This document shows, piece by piece, positions 16,840 through 26,003 of a DNA stretch of 64,000 nucleotides. Source of the stretch: Metapseudomonas boanensis. Lineage in GTDB: Bacteria; Pseudomonadota; Gammaproteobacteria; Pseudomonadales; Pseudomonadaceae. How positions within the stretch are numbered: position 1 is the first letter of the stretch; each line of letters begins with the position of its first letter. The stretch is taken from contig NZ_JAGTIS010000002.1 of the NCBI RefSeq assembly GCF_018704125.1, positions 1 through 64,000 on the forward strand, written 5' to 3'. Made by a program: the position numbers and the translations under genes. Under the pieces are notes generated by a model. It was given only the letters and a program-made list of their open reading frames with translations, was not told the DNA's origin and did not search any database.

Positions 16840-17750
16840 CAGAGCATCCCCTCTGTCGAACGCTTGCCGAAGCGCGCCACCAGCTTCAGGTAGAGGGCGA
16901 TAATGGCCAGCATCATCGCCACCAGTGTCATGGCAACGGCACTGCCAAAGGGCCAGTTGCGCGATTGCAGGAAAAGGTCCACCAGCGCGTTTCCGACGAA
17001 GAACACCTTACCGCCGCCGAGAATCGCGGGAATCAGGAACTCGCCCATGAGCAGGATGAACACCAGCATGGCGCCGGTGATAACCCCTGGCGCGGAGAGC
17101 GGAAGGGTCACCCGGCGAAAGGTTTCGAAGGCGCTGGCGCCAAGGTCGGACGAGGCCTCCAGCAGCCGTTTGTCGAGCTTCTCCAGGCTGACGTAGATGG
17201 GAAACACCATCAGCGGCAGATAGCCGTAGACGATGCCGATCAAGACTGCGCTGGGGGTATTGATCAGACGCACGTCTTCCAGACCGACCAAAGCCAACAG
17301 CGCCGGGATACCCTTGCCACCGAGGATGAAGATCCACGCATAGGTGCGGATCAGGAAACTGGTCCAGAACGGCACGATGACCAGCGTCAGCAGCAGGGAT
17401 CGGCTGCGCTGCACCTTCACCGCCAGGAAATATGCGAGCGGATAAGCTGCCACGAGGCACACCAGGGTACCGAGTGGCGCGAGGACCAGGGTGTTGTAGA
17501 AAGCCTTGGCCCGCGAGCCGAGGTTGAGGTAGTTGTCCAGTGTCAGGGCGGCGGCGTAGCCGCCCACCGGGCTGCGCTCGCCGAGGCTGAAGACCAGGAT
17601 GATCACCAGCGGCATCAGGAGCAGCAGCAGGAACCACAAGGTGGATGGCAACAGCAGGAGCAGCGTGACGCGCCGGCCGAGGCTCTGGCCAGCGACCGGC
17701 ACGGCCTGGCCCGCATCGGCCAACGCAGGTGTGCTGATGGCGACGTTCAT
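16839..17750 (-). CDS. ABC transporter permease, PotB-like
   Basis: A 303-residue permease from the start MNVAISTPALADAG; in-frame ATGs 21 and 33 bases upstream lack a ribosome site and the longest abuts a REP palindrome. Six hydrophobic segments follow, with PLVIILVFSLGERSPVGGY after the first and the EAA loop LLEASSDLGASAFETFRRV. It partners the PotC-like protein in an importer of the spermidine/putrescine family. Confidence 0.88.
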   Translation of the reverse strand: MNVAISTPALADAGQAVPVAGQSLGRRVTLLLLLPSTLWFLLLLLMPLVIILVFSLGERSPVGGYAAALTLDNYLNLGSRAKAFYNTLVLAPLGTLVCLVAAYPLAYFLAVKVQRSRSLLLTLVIVPFWTSFLIRTYAWIFILGGKGIPALLALVGLEDVRLINTPSAVLIGIVYGYLPLMVFPIYVSLEKLDKRLLEASSDLGASAFETFRRVTLPLSAPGVITGAMLVFILLMGEFLIPAILGGGKVFFVGNALVDLFLQSRNWPFGSAVAMTLVAMMLAIIALYLKLVARFGKRSTEGML

Positions 17751-17783
17751 GGAGGGTTCCCTACGGCTCATGGAAGCGGCCAC

Positions 17784-17836
17784 TGTAGGAGCGCGCTCGC
17801 TCGCGAAACGGTTCGCGAGCAGAGCTCGCTCCTACA
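17784..17836. repeat. REP-type palindrome inside the ABC operon (TGTAGGAGCG type)
   Basis: TGTAGGAGCG...CTCGCGAA at 17784-17807 faces TTCGCGAGC...CGCTCCTACA at 17812-17836, a near-perfect inverted repeat with a 4-nt loop. It sits between the binding-protein gene and the first permease gene. In many transport operons such a hairpin protects the upstream mRNA, keeping the binding protein in excess over the permeases; that role is inferred here. Confidence 0.8.
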
Positions 17837-17851
17837 AGAACTGGCGCTCGA

Positions 17852-18997
17852 TCAGGCCGCCTTGAAGCGCGCCATCAGTTCGGCGCGGGCTGGGCTGGTG
17901 AGGGTCGCCGCAGCGCCGAACTCCAGGGCGCTGAGCAGGTCGGCTGCCGGGTACATGATCGGGTCTTCAAGCATCGCCTTGGGCAATAGCGCATCCACGC
18001 GCTTGTCACCGCTGGGATAGCCATGCGCCTCCACTTCGCGCTTGTTCACCTGCGGATCGAGCAGGTAGTTGATCAGCGCATAGGCCGCATCGGGGCGTTC
18101 GGCACTCTTCGGAATGGCGAAGAAATCGCTCCAGATCTCGCCGCCCTCGCGGCCCAGCACGTACTGCATCTGCGGCAGGTCGCGGTGCAACTGCGAGGCG
18201 TCGCCGGTCCAGCACATGGCCATCCAGGCATCGCCGTTGCGCATGGACGGCTGATAGTCGGAGTTGATCGCGAAGAGGTGCGGCTTGACCTCCAAGAGCA
18301 GCTTCTCGGCATCGGCCAATTCTTTCGGGTCGATCGAATTGAAGCTGTAGCCGAAGGCCTTGAGGGCATTGCCGATCACGGTGAGCTGGTAGTCGTGGAC
18401 CATTACCCGGCCGGTGGCCTCGCCCTTGGCCAGTTCCCAGAACTCCTTCCAGGTCGTTGGCCGGGCCTTGATCTTCTTGCTGTCATAGACGTAGCCGGTG
18501 GTGCCCCAGTCCTTGGGCACGGCAAAGGTCTTGCCGTTGATGACGCCCTGCTCCATGAAGCGCTTCTCGTAGGAAGCCGGATCGAAGTTGGGGATGCGCG
18601 ACAGGTCCAGCGGCACGATCAGGCCCAGCTCGGCATAGGTACTGATGGTGTAGTTGGTCGGCACGAAGACGTCCCAGCCACTACCTCCGGCCTGCAGCTT
18701 GGCGAGCATTTCCTCGTTGGAGCCAAACACGTTCATCTGCACCTGGGCGCCGGTCTGCTCGGCGAAGGCGGCGAAGTTTTCGGCGTTGTGATAGTTGGGC
18801 CAGGTTGCGAGCACCACCCGGTCGCCGATGGTGCCCTTCTCAGCTGCGAAGGCCCGATTGCTGCTCAACAGCCCGGGCATGTTCGCGGCCATGACTGCCA
18901 TGGCCAGGCCGAGTCCGGTACGGCCCAGGAACTCGCGACGGCTGATGGAGCCGTTCTGCCAACTGCGCAGTTGCTTGATGAAGTCTTTCCGATCCAT
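17852..18997 (-). CDS. polyamine-type ABC substrate-binding protein, Tat-exported
   Basis: A 381-residue periplasmic binding protein. Unlike most PotD/PotF proteins it carries a twin-arginine signal: SISRREFLGRTGLGLAMAVMAA near residues 16-37, ending RAFAAEKG. The mature part has VVLATWPNYHNAENFAAF, GSGWDVFVPTNYTIS and WGTTGYVYDSKKI, matching PotD-like proteins. The start MDRKDFIKQL was chosen because the longer frame lacks a ribosome site and spoils the signal. It lies 38 bp after the ATPase gene and before the two permeases. The ligand is probably a polyamine or similar amine. Confidence 0.9.
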   Translation of the reverse strand: MDRKDFIKQLRSWQNGSISRREFLGRTGLGLAMAVMAANMPGLLSSNRAFAAEKGTIGDRVVLATWPNYHNAENFAAFAEQTGAQVQMNVFGSNEEMLAKLQAGGSGWDVFVPTNYTISTYAELGLIVPLDLSRIPNFDPASYEKRFMEQGVINGKTFAVPKDWGTTGYVYDSKKIKARPTTWKEFWELAKGEATGRVMVHDYQLTVIGNALKAFGYSFNSIDPKELADAEKLLLEVKPHLFAINSDYQPSMRNGDAWMAMCWTGDASQLHRDLPQMQYVLGREGGEIWSDFFAIPKSAERPDAAYALINYLLDPQVNKREVEAHGYPSGDKRVDALLPKAMLEDPIMYPAADLLSALEFGAAATLTSPARAELMARFKAA

Positions 18998-19035
18998 TGC
19001 TGCTACCCGCCTGTGAGTGGTTGGTGTTGTCCCTG

Positions 19036-20154
19036 TCAAAGCGCCATTGCCAGGCCGCTCGCCTGATCCCAGCCGATGCGCACCGGCGATCCATGTTCGA
19101 ATGCTGAACGCTCGTGCTGGCCATGGCGCGGCACGCGCACGCAGACGATGCCGAAAGGCTCGGTGCGCACACGGTATTCAGTGAGATTGCCGAGGTAGAT
19201 GCGGTCCACCACCTGGCCCGGCAGGCTAATATCTCGGGCCATGGCATCGCGCTCGACACCGATGGCGATCAGTTCCGGGCGCACGGCAATGCAGCCTGGT
19301 TCGGATACCTTCAGGGCTGGCCCAGTGGGCGTCTGCGGGCTGACCAGTTGCAGACCTTGTGCGGTGTCCAGAAGCACGCGGTCGCCGTCGATACGCCGCA
19401 CGGTGCCGTCGAACAAGTTGGATTCGCCGATGAAGTCAGCGACGTAGCGGCTTGCCGGCGATTCGTAGAGCTGCTCGGGGCTGGCGCTCTGAAGGATCTG
19501 GCCGTCCAGCATGACGCTGATGCTGTCGCTCATCGACAGCGCCTCTTCCTGGTCGTGGGTGACCAGCACGAAGGTGATGCCCACCTCGCGCTGCAGGCGC
19601 AGCAGTTCGGACTGCATCTCCTTGCGCAGCTTGCGGTCCAGCGCTGCCAAGGGCTCGTCGAGCAGTAGCACCGTTGGCTTGTTGACCAGTGCCCGGGCCA
19701 GGGCCACCCTCTGCTGCTGGCCGCCGGAGAGCTCATGGGGCTTGCGCAGGCCGAAGCCGGACAGGCGCACCATTTCCAGAGCCTGGTCGGCCAGGCGCCG
19801 TTGCTCGGCGCGGTCCGGGCGTGGGCTGTGGTAGCGCAGGCCATAGGCGATGTTCTCTGCCACCGTCAGGTGCGGGAACAGTGCATAACTCTGGAACACC
19901 ATGTTCACCGGCCGTTGGTAGGCCGGCACCCCGGCAACGAAATGCCCGTCCAGCAGAACCTCACCTGAACTGGGCTGGTCGAAGCCGGCGATCATCCGCA
20001 GCGTGGTGGTCTTGCCACAGCCGGAACTGCCGAGGAAGGAATGGAAAGCTCCGCGCCGCACCTTGAAGTTGAGCCCGTTGACCGCCGTTACCGCTCCGTA
20101 CCGTTTCACCACGTTGCGGAACTCGATATCGAAGACTTCGCTTGCATCGCTCAC
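19036..20154 (-). CDS. polyamine-type ABC transporter ATP-binding protein
   Basis: A 372-residue ATPase, first gene of the operon. Walker A is GSSGCGKTT, the signature LSGGQQQRVALARAL, Walker B LLLDEPLAALD, the H-loop VLVTHDQEEAL, and a C-terminal TOBE domain ends the protein (VVDRIYLGNLTEYRVRTEPFG). The GTG start with AAGGGG upstream is preferred; an ATG 33 bases earlier lacks a ribosome site. It powers the PotB/PotC-like permeases. The order ATPase, binding protein, permease, permease, dehydrogenase suggests uptake followed by oxidation of an amine. Confidence 0.93.
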   Translation of the reverse strand: MSDASEVFDIEFRNVVKRYGAVTAVNGLNFKVRRGAFHSFLGSSGCGKTTTLRMIAGFDQPSSGEVLLDGHFVAGVPAYQRPVNMVFQSYALFPHLTVAENIAYGLRYHSPRPDRAEQRRLADQALEMVRLSGFGLRKPHELSGGQQQRVALARALVNKPTVLLLDEPLAALDRKLRKEMQSELLRLQREVGITFVLVTHDQEEALSMSDSISVMLDGQILQSASPEQLYESPASRYVADFIGESNLFDGTVRRIDGDRVLLDTAQGLQLVSPQTPTGPALKVSEPGCIAVRPELIAIGVERDAMARDISLPGQVVDRIYLGNLTEYRVRTEPFGIVCVRVPRHGQHERSAFEHGSPVRIGWDQASGLAMAL

Positions 20155-20288
20155 AGCCGGCCCCTTGGTTGCAGGTGTTCTTGGCATATGGCCATACGCT
20201 AGCAATGGGGGTTTTCAGCTGTATATATCCCTTGGGGGATAGGCGGTCCCGCCGGCCACGGGGCGGTACCGAGCTCCACGGGAAACAA

Positions 20289-20551
20289 GCCACAGATTCT
20301 GTGGACTGGATTGTGGATAAGTTATGGACTCCAGGCTGGGGAGGCCAAGGATCAAGGCCTGGAAGCTGTTGCTCGGTTTTTGAGCAGGAGAGGGGCGGTC
20401 TGCCTTTGTGGGGGCGAATTCATTCGCGAAGCAGGCCAGCAGCCTGTCCTCTTGCGTGAGCGGGGGCTGCTGCGCAGCCCTTGGCGAATGAATTCGCCCC
20501 CACAGGAATAGGCCACAAATTCTGTGCAAATCGTTGTGGATAAGTCGTGGG
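20289..20551. repeat. REP palindrome flanked by direct repeats that contain DnaA-box sequences
   Basis: The 486-bp gap between the ABC operon and luxR-like gene has no gene. It holds a REP palindrome with perfect 20-bp arms (20408-20427 and 20484-20503). On each side lies a copy of a roughly 40-bp direct repeat (20289-20328 and 20511-20551). Each copy has CCACA(G/A)ATTCTGTG and, at 20312-20320 and 20535-20543, a perfect TGTGGATAA, the reverse of the DnaA-box consensus TTATCCACA. Any promoters for the two flanking genes, which both point left, should also be here. Confidence 0.75.
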
Positions 20552-20640
20552 CACTAACCTACAAGCCTTATGGTGTATGGCTTACATAAGACTGGTTGGT
20601 TATTGACCAGCAGGCTATTAATCGCGTTCAGCGATAAACC

Positions 20641-21471
20641 TCAGACGGCCGTGCGCAAAGGCTCATCCAGACGCTCGTCACGCTGGCCGCTCAGATCGCG
20701 GACAAACAGGCCAAGCAGTTCCGACTGGCTACCGATCCCGAGCTTGGCGTAAATGTTCTTGCGATGAATCTTCACCGTGCCAGGGCTGATGGCCAGGTGT
20801 TCGGCCACCGAAGCGCTGGAGTGGCCGCGCAGGAGCATCTGCACCACCTCCTGCTCGCGAGCGGTCAGCACGTGGGCGCCGAACTGGTCGAAGGCTTCGC
20901 GAATCTTGTAGTCCAAGTCCTGCACCGGGCGCGGGGCATGGGCGCGACAGAGCTCCCAGGCTTCGTTCACCACCTGTTCGACCACGGGCTGGGCGCAGTC
21001 GAGCATTTGCATCTCATCGCGGCTGTAGGCTGGGCTGCAGGTGCTGCGCATCAGGGAGAGCACACCCTTGGCGCCTTCGGCCAGGTCGACGAAGAACGCG
21101 ATTTCCTCGGTCAAACCGGTCTGCTGGTAATAAGTGACGTAATACTCACCCAGGTAGAAATGGTCGGGCGCGAACTGGCGCAGGCGCCAGAGGCCGGGGG
21201 CCTGGTTGCGGGTGCAGGCCAGGTAGAAGGGGTCGAGCAGGTAGGGGCCGACCTGATAGTCCTCGACATAGACGTGGCGCTTGTCTGCCGGGAAAGTGTC
21301 GAACAGCGCCAGGGGCCGGTGATTGCCCTCGTAGACGAAGAGCACGAAGTGATCGACGTGGCAGATTTGCTGCAGCCACTGACTGAGGCCAAGCAGACGG
21401 GCCCGGCCGGCGGGCTGGGTGAGCAGATGGGAGACACCGGTGGTCCAGTGCTTGAGTTCCTTGTGGCGCAT
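20641..21471 (-). CDS. LuxR-family transcriptional regulator
   Basis: A 276-residue regulator from the start MRHKELKHW. Residues 1-190 form a GAF-like sensory part without a recognisable ligand motif. The C-terminal LuxR helix-turn-helix is LTAREQEVVQMLLRGHSSAS, then AEHLAISPGTVKIHRKNIYAKLGI. It lacks a receiver domain, so it is not a classical two-component regulator. It points toward the polyamine-type ABC operon, 487 bp away on the same strand, and may control it. Confidence 0.88.
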   Translation of the reverse strand: MRHKELKHWTTGVSHLLTQPAGRARLLGLSQWLQQICHVDHFVLFVYEGNHRPLALFDTFPADKRHVYVEDYQVGPYLLDPFYLACTRNQAPGLWRLRQFAPDHFYLGEYYVTYYQQTGLTEEIAFFVDLAEGAKGVLSLMRSTCSPAYSRDEMQMLDCAQPVVEQVVNEAWELCRAHAPRPVQDLDYKIREAFDQFGAHVLTAREQEVVQMLLRGHSSASVAEHLAISPGTVKIHRKNIYAKLGIGSQSELLGLFVRDLSGQRDERLDEPLRTAV

Positions 21472-21685
21472 GGAGGAATAGCCTGAAGTTGGGCTAGCTT
21501 CAATCACTATAGGCGTTCAGCATTTCGCACGGAAATGCACGAAATGCGCCAAGATCCTGAAGGCCACGCCCAAGCCTCTAGCTCGCGGCTGCCCCTGCCC
21601 AGGGCCTGGCGGCCCTGCCCCATCCCCGCCCGTATCGCCCCACCCGGCGTCACCCATTGCCACAAGCCCGGGTGACGAGTAGCAA

Positions 21686-23011
21686 TCAGCCCTTGTTCGC
21701 CTTGCCAAAACCCGGCGCCTTGCGCACCGCCTTGACCTTGGGTTTATCACTATCGATCCAGCTGCCGAGCTTCGCCTTGCCGGGCTTGCCGGCACCGGAC
21801 TGGAATTCCTTGGGCTTCTTCGGCTTTTTCGGCTTCTTCAATACCTGGCCGGAAGCATCGGTCTGCGGCACCCGGTGATCCGGTATGAAGCCCGGTTCGT
21901 CACGGCGTGACAGTGTCTGGCGGGTCAGCACTTCGATCGCAGCCAGCAGTTGCACCTCGTCGGCACAGACCAGCGAGACCGCCTCGCCGGTGGCGCCGGC
22001 ACGGCCAGTGCGGCCGATGCGGTGTACATAGTCCTCGGCGACGATAGGCAGGTCGAAGTTCACCACCAGCGGCAGGTCGTCGATGTCCAGGCCGCGAGCC
22101 GCCACGTCGGTGGCTACCAGCACCTTTACTTCTCCATCCTTGAAGCGCTGCAACGCCCGTAAGCGCGAGGGTTGCGGCTTGTCGCCGTGGATCGAGTCGG
22201 CAGCGATGCCTTCTGCCTGCAAGCTCTCCACCAATTGGTCGACGCCCTTGCGGGTCTTGGCGAATACCAGCACCTGGCCCCAACGGCGCTCCTCGAGCAG
22301 GTGCAGGAAGAGCTCGGTCTTGCGTTTCTTGTCCACGGGGATCAGCCACTGGCTGACACTCTTGGCCGCAGCGTTGCGCGGGCTGACCTCGATGGACAGC
22401 GGGTCGCGCAGGAGCTCCTTGGCCATCTGACGGATAGCGTCGGAGAAAGTGGCGGAGAACAGCAGGGTCTGCCGGCGCCGCGGCAGCGCGGCGAAAACTT
22501 CGTCCAGCTCGCGGGCGAAGCCCAGGTCGAGCATGCGGTCGGCCTCGTCCAGCACCAACGTCTGCAGCTGGTTGAACTTCACCGCGTTCTGTCGATAGAG
22601 GTCGAGCAGCCGGCCCGGAGTGGCGACCAGGACGTCGATGCCCTTGCGCAGCTTCATCATCTGCGGGTTGATGCTTACCCCGCCGTAGACTGCGTAGTTG
22701 CGCAGCGGAAGGTGCTGGCCGTAGACACGGAAGCTCTCGTTGACCTGTTCGGCCAGCTCGCGGGTCGGCACCAGCACCAGGGCACGCACCGAATTGCTCG
22801 CTACCTGCGGGCCTTCCTGGATCAGGCGCTGCAACAGCGGCAGGGCAAAGCCCGCAGTCTTGCCGGTGCCGGTCTGGGCGGCGGCCATCAGGTCGCGGCC
22901 CTTGAGCACGGTGGGGATCGCCTCGACCTGCACCGGCGATGGAGTTTGGTATCCGAGTGCCTCGATGGCACGCAGCAGGGGTTCGATAAGGCCGAGGGAA
23001 GCGAAAGTCAT
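21686..23011 (-). CDS. rhlE: DEAD-box ATP-dependent RNA helicase, RhlE-like
   Basis: A 441-residue helicase with the full motif set: Q motif FASLGLIEPLLRAIEALGYQTPSPVQ region, motif I AAQTGTGKTAGFALPL, Ia PTRELAEQV, II DEAD, III SATF, V ATDVAARGLDID, and VI HRIGRTGRAG. The C-terminal tail is lysine- and proline-rich (KKPKKPKKPKE), as in RhlE proteins that bind RNA. Roles are in rRNA maturation and RNA turnover, especially in the cold. It is a single gene; RhlE versus other small DEAD-box paralogs is judged from motif wording only. Confidence 0.85.
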   Translation of the reverse strand: MTFASLGLIEPLLRAIEALGYQTPSPVQVEAIPTVLKGRDLMAAAQTGTGKTAGFALPLLQRLIQEGPQVASNSVRALVLVPTRELAEQVNESFRVYGQHLPLRNYAVYGGVSINPQMMKLRKGIDVLVATPGRLLDLYRQNAVKFNQLQTLVLDEADRMLDLGFARELDEVFAALPRRRQTLLFSATFSDAIRQMAKELLRDPLSIEVSPRNAAAKSVSQWLIPVDKKRKTELFLHLLEERRWGQVLVFAKTRKGVDQLVESLQAEGIAADSIHGDKPQPSRLRALQRFKDGEVKVLVATDVAARGLDIDDLPLVVNFDLPIVAEDYVHRIGRTGRAGATGEAVSLVCADEVQLLAAIEVLTRQTLSRRDEPGFIPDHRVPQTDASGQVLKKPKKPKKPKEFQSGAGKPGKAKLGSWIDSDKPKVKAVRKAPGFGKANKG

Positions 23012-23084
23012 GGAGGAGCAGCCAGTAATTGCACAAAGGCGCAAGTTTAACAGGCCGCGGTGAATCTACCGCGGGCTTTAGGTC

Positions 23085-24032
23085 CTACGCGGCATCGCGC
23101 CTGGTCTGCCCTTCGTCTGGCTGCCCCTCAAGGGACGGCTGCACCACCTGCTCCTTCTGCTCGCGCCACTGCGGCAGGCCTATGAGGATCACGGCGCTGA
23201 TGATCACCAGCATCGCCATGCCCTCCTCCATGCCGATCTGCTCGCCGGCAAAGCCGATGCCGAGCAGCACGGCCACCACCGGGTTGACGTAGGCGTAGCT
23301 GGTGGCGGCCGCCGGGCGAACGTTCTTCAGCAGATAAAGGTAGGAGCTGAAGGCGATGATCGAGCCGAACACCACCAGATAGGCCAGCGCGCTCCAACCG
23401 GCGACCGTCGGCATCGCAACCAGGCGCTCGCCGCTGAGCAGGCTACCGGCCAGCAGGGCAAAGCCGCCAGCGAGCATTTCCACTGCGCTGGCCATGGGGC
23501 CGGCGGGCAGCTTGAGGTTCTTGCTCCACATGGAGCCGAACGACCAGGCGGCGGCGGCGAAGATGATCAGCGCCGCGCCGAGCGGGCTGGCCTGCAGGTT
23601 GGAACCAAGGTTGAGCAGGGCGATGCCGACCAGGCCAAGGGCGATGCCCGCCCACTCCAGACGCGTGGTGCGCTGCCCCCAGATCAGCCCGAAGAGCAAG
23701 GCGAACAGGGGCACCGTGGCCACCGCCAGGGCCGCCACACCGGAGGCCACGCCCAGGTGTTCGGCCAGGGTCACCCCGCCGTTGCCACAACTGAGCAGGA
23801 GAAAGCCGATGGCGCCAGCAGCCTTCCATTCCTGCCAACTCGGGTTCGGCAAACCACGCCAGCGCAGCCAGGCAAACATCAGTCCACCGGCGACGACGAA
23901 GCGAATACCGGCCATCAGCAGCGGAGGCCAGGACTCGACACCGATGCGGATCGCCAGGTAGGTCGATCCCCAGATCAGGTAAAGGGCGATGAAAGCCCCA
24001 ATCAGCAGAAGCGGAAAACGGCGCGAAGACAT
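23085..24032 (-). CDS. EamA/DMT-family exporter (YedA-like)
   Basis: A 315-residue inner-membrane protein with ten hydrophobic helices in two EamA repeats. It opens with IGAFIALYLIWGSTYLAIRIG, the usual YedA-type first helix, and has LKNVRPAAATSYAYVNPVVAVLLG in the second repeat. Such proteins export amino acids or other metabolites. It is divergent from an Lrp-family gene 163 bp away, the classic arrangement in which the Lrp-like protein controls the exporter. Confidence 0.9.
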   Translation of the reverse strand: MSSRRFPLLLIGAFIALYLIWGSTYLAIRIGVESWPPLLMAGIRFVVAGGLMFAWLRWRGLPNPSWQEWKAAGAIGFLLLSCGNGGVTLAEHLGVASGVAALAVATVPLFALLFGLIWGQRTTRLEWAGIALGLVGIALLNLGSNLQASPLGAALIIFAAAAWSFGSMWSKNLKLPAGPMASAVEMLAGGFALLAGSLLSGERLVAMPTVAGWSALAYLVVFGSIIAFSSYLYLLKNVRPAAATSYAYVNPVVAVLLGIGFAGEQIGMEEGMAMLVIISAVILIGLPQWREQKEQVVQPSLEGQPDEGQTRRDAA

Positions 24033-24195
24033 GATCGGGACTCGACGCAGGAGGGAAACGGGTGTTTATTTTAGATAAGGCATCACCGGCAAAATAAGCC
24101 CAGAAACCTGCTTGACTTGCCTCTGCACTTATTAATCAACTGAAATTCAGGCTCACAACCTTCGATTCATCAGATCACTATTTAAGGAGGCACTT

Positions 24196-24675
24196 GTGGA
24201 TAAATATGATCGTTTGCTGCTTGCAGCGCTGATAGAGAATGGCCGCGCTTCCTTTGCCGACCTGGCGCGCCGGGTCAACCTGTCGCCGCCTGCGGTGGCG
24301 GACCGTGTTGCCAAGCTGGAGGCCAGCGGGGTGATCACCGGCTATCACGCCAGCGTCGACCTGGCGAAGATTGGTCTACCGATCGAATGCGTGATCGAGT
24401 TGCGCATTGTCGATCACGATTACAAGCGCACCCAGGAAGCCCTGGAAAAGATTCCCCAGCTGACCCTCTGCCACCGCGTCACCGGCGACGCCTGCCTGCT
24501 GATCAAGGGCGCCGTGGCCTCGATGCCGGAACTGCAGGACCTGATCGACCAGATCGGCAAGTACGGGCCAACCAAGACCTCGCTGGTCCTCTCGACACCA
24601 TTCGAGCAGCGCATTCCCGCGGTGCTGCAGATGCAGCAAGGAAAGGTCGAGGTGTTGCGGCCGGCGAAGGGCTGA
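24196..24675 (+). CDS. Lrp/AsnC-family transcriptional regulator
   Basis: A 159-residue regulator starting at GTG, six bases after a strong TAAGGAGG. The N-terminal helix-turn-helix reads LARRVNLSPPAVADRVAKLE, and the C-terminal RAM domain for amino-acid binding and oligomerisation follows (GYHASVDLAKIGLPIECVIELRI, CHRVTGDACLLIKG). It is divergent from the EamA exporter, so it probably regulates export of an amino acid. The first codons overlap a TGTGGATAA sequence at 24195-24203. The shared 163-bp promoter region is strikingly AT-rich. Confidence 0.92.
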   Translation: MDKYDRLLLAALIENGRASFADLARRVNLSPPAVADRVAKLEASGVITGYHASVDLAKIGLPIECVIELRIVDHDYKRTQEALEKIPQLTLCHRVTGDACLLIKGAVASMPELQDLIDQIGKYGPTKTSLVLSTPFEQRIPAVLQMQQGKVEVLRPAKG

Positions 24676-24789
24676 GGGACGGTGGGCTTGGCCGCCAAGG
24701 GCGAGCCGAGGGCCTGCTATGCGAATTATTTCGCACCCACACGGTCAAGGCATTCTTCTCCAGGCCTCGCCCAGGGGGAAAGAGGCGAC

Positions 24790-25401
24790 TCACGCCCCTC
24801 GATGCCTCCTGAGCGCCTCGGGAATCTTCGCCGCCGGCACTTTCTGCAGGCTGCAGAACAATCCATGAGACACCTCGGCAATGCCGTGCTGGTCATGCAG
24901 GCGCTCAGCCAGGAGCAGGGTCAGGTTGGCCGCCATCTCGGCATCAGCCAGCGCCCGGTGGGCCTTGCCGGTATTCGGCAGGCGGGCCCAGCTGTTGAGG
25001 GTACCCAGCTTGTGATTGGGCGCTTCAGGCAACAGGCGCCGGGCCAGCAGCAGGGAGCAGGCGAAAGCCTGTCGGCGGCTGCGGCCGAGGCGCGCCAGTT
25101 CGGAATCCCAGAACTTCTGGTCGAAGGAGGCGTTGTGCGCCAACAGTGGCAGGTCGCCGACGAAATCTGCAGCCTCGCCCATCACCTGTGCGATCGGCGG
25201 CGCCTCGCGCAGCATGGCATTGGTGATGCCGGTCAGCCCCTCGATGAAGGACGGTACCCGGACGCCTGCATTCATCAGGCTCTGGTAACGGTCGACGATA
25301 CGCCCACCCTCCAGGATGACCACCCCAATCTCGGTGGCGCGGCAATGGTCGCCCGGCGTGATACCGGTGGTTTCGAAGTCGATGACGGCGATGGGTTCCA
25401 C
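24790..25401 (-). CDS. DnaQ-like 3'-5' exonuclease
   Basis: A 203-residue DEDDh exonuclease. Exo I is VIDFETTGI with the two acidic residues, Exo II LLAHNASFDQKFW, and Exo III HRALADAEMAANL. There is no BRCT or polymerase domain, and the size and wording fit the epsilon-like/ExoX group that trims DNA ends. It is the downstream member of a possible pair with the NYN protein gene (36 bp apart, same strand). Confidence 0.88.
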   Translation of the reverse strand: MEPIAVIDFETTGITPGDHCRATEIGVVILEGGRIVDRYQSLMNAGVRVPSFIEGLTGITNAMLREAPPIAQVMGEAADFVGDLPLLAHNASFDQKFWDSELARLGRSRRQAFACSLLLARRLLPEAPNHKLGTLNSWARLPNTGKAHRALADAEMAANLTLLLAERLHDQHGIAEVSHGLFCSLQKVPAAKIPEALRRHRGA

Positions 25402-25437
25402 AAATCGTTCCAGGTTCAGTTAGCGGAGGGGACTGCT

Positions 25438-25917
25438 TCAGCCCCTGAGCAGCAGGGCGCCCTCGATGGGCGCATAGCGGTCAGCAGAGCGAATCAAGGA
25501 TTGCGCGGTCAAGCCGGGCACGCCGTAGACCAGGCTTTCCACGCCATGGGCCGTGCGGACCCGCTCCAGCAACAGGTCGAAATCGCCATCGCCCGAGGCC
25601 AGCACCACCAAGTCGACGCGGGGCGCGGCGTCCAGCACATCGATGGTGATGCCAACATCCCAATCACCTTTTGCCGATCCATCGCTGCGCTGGATGAAAG
25701 GCTTGAGCTTCACGGTAAAGCCCAGGTTGCGCAGGATCTGCTGGAACTGCTGCTGTTTGGGATCGCCACGGTCGATGGCGTAGGCATAGGCTTCGACGAT
25801 GTCCCCTTCAGCGCAGACGCCCCGCCAGAAGGTCCCGTAGTCGAAGTGACAGCCATAGGTCTGGCGCACCGTGTAATAGAGGTTCTGCACATCGGCGAAT
25901 ACGGCAATCTTTTTCAC
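25438..25917 (-). CDS. NYN-domain protein (LabA/DUF88 type, putative RNase)
   Basis: A 159-residue PIN-like NYN domain. The start is a GTG with GAGGA upstream (VKKIAVFADVQNLYYTV). Acidic active-site positions are in FADVQN, GDWDVGITIDVL and LASGDGDFDLLLERV. NYN proteins of the LabA group are Mg-dependent ribonucleases or RNA-binding factors. It shares a short divergent region with the isochorismatase-like gene and may be transcribed with the DnaQ-like exonuclease. Confidence 0.88.
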   Translation of the reverse strand: MKKIAVFADVQNLYYTVRQTYGCHFDYGTFWRGVCAEGDIVEAYAYAIDRGDPKQQQFQQILRNLGFTVKLKPFIQRSDGSAKGDWDVGITIDVLDAAPRVDLVVLASGDGDFDLLLERVRTAHGVESLVYGVPGLTAQSLIRSADRYAPIEGALLLRG

Positions 25918-26003
25918 CGGAAGTCCTCGGCGGCTGGCTGGCGACGGCTGATGGAAGCTAAAGTCCCGTCCAGTATGCCAGCCTTGGGTAAGGGAATGCG
26001 GAT

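Noticed and set aside
24685-24775. REP element after the first lrp-like gene
   Set aside because: Pieces such as GCGAATTATTTCGCACCCACAC resemble the REP class, but I could not find a matching second arm.
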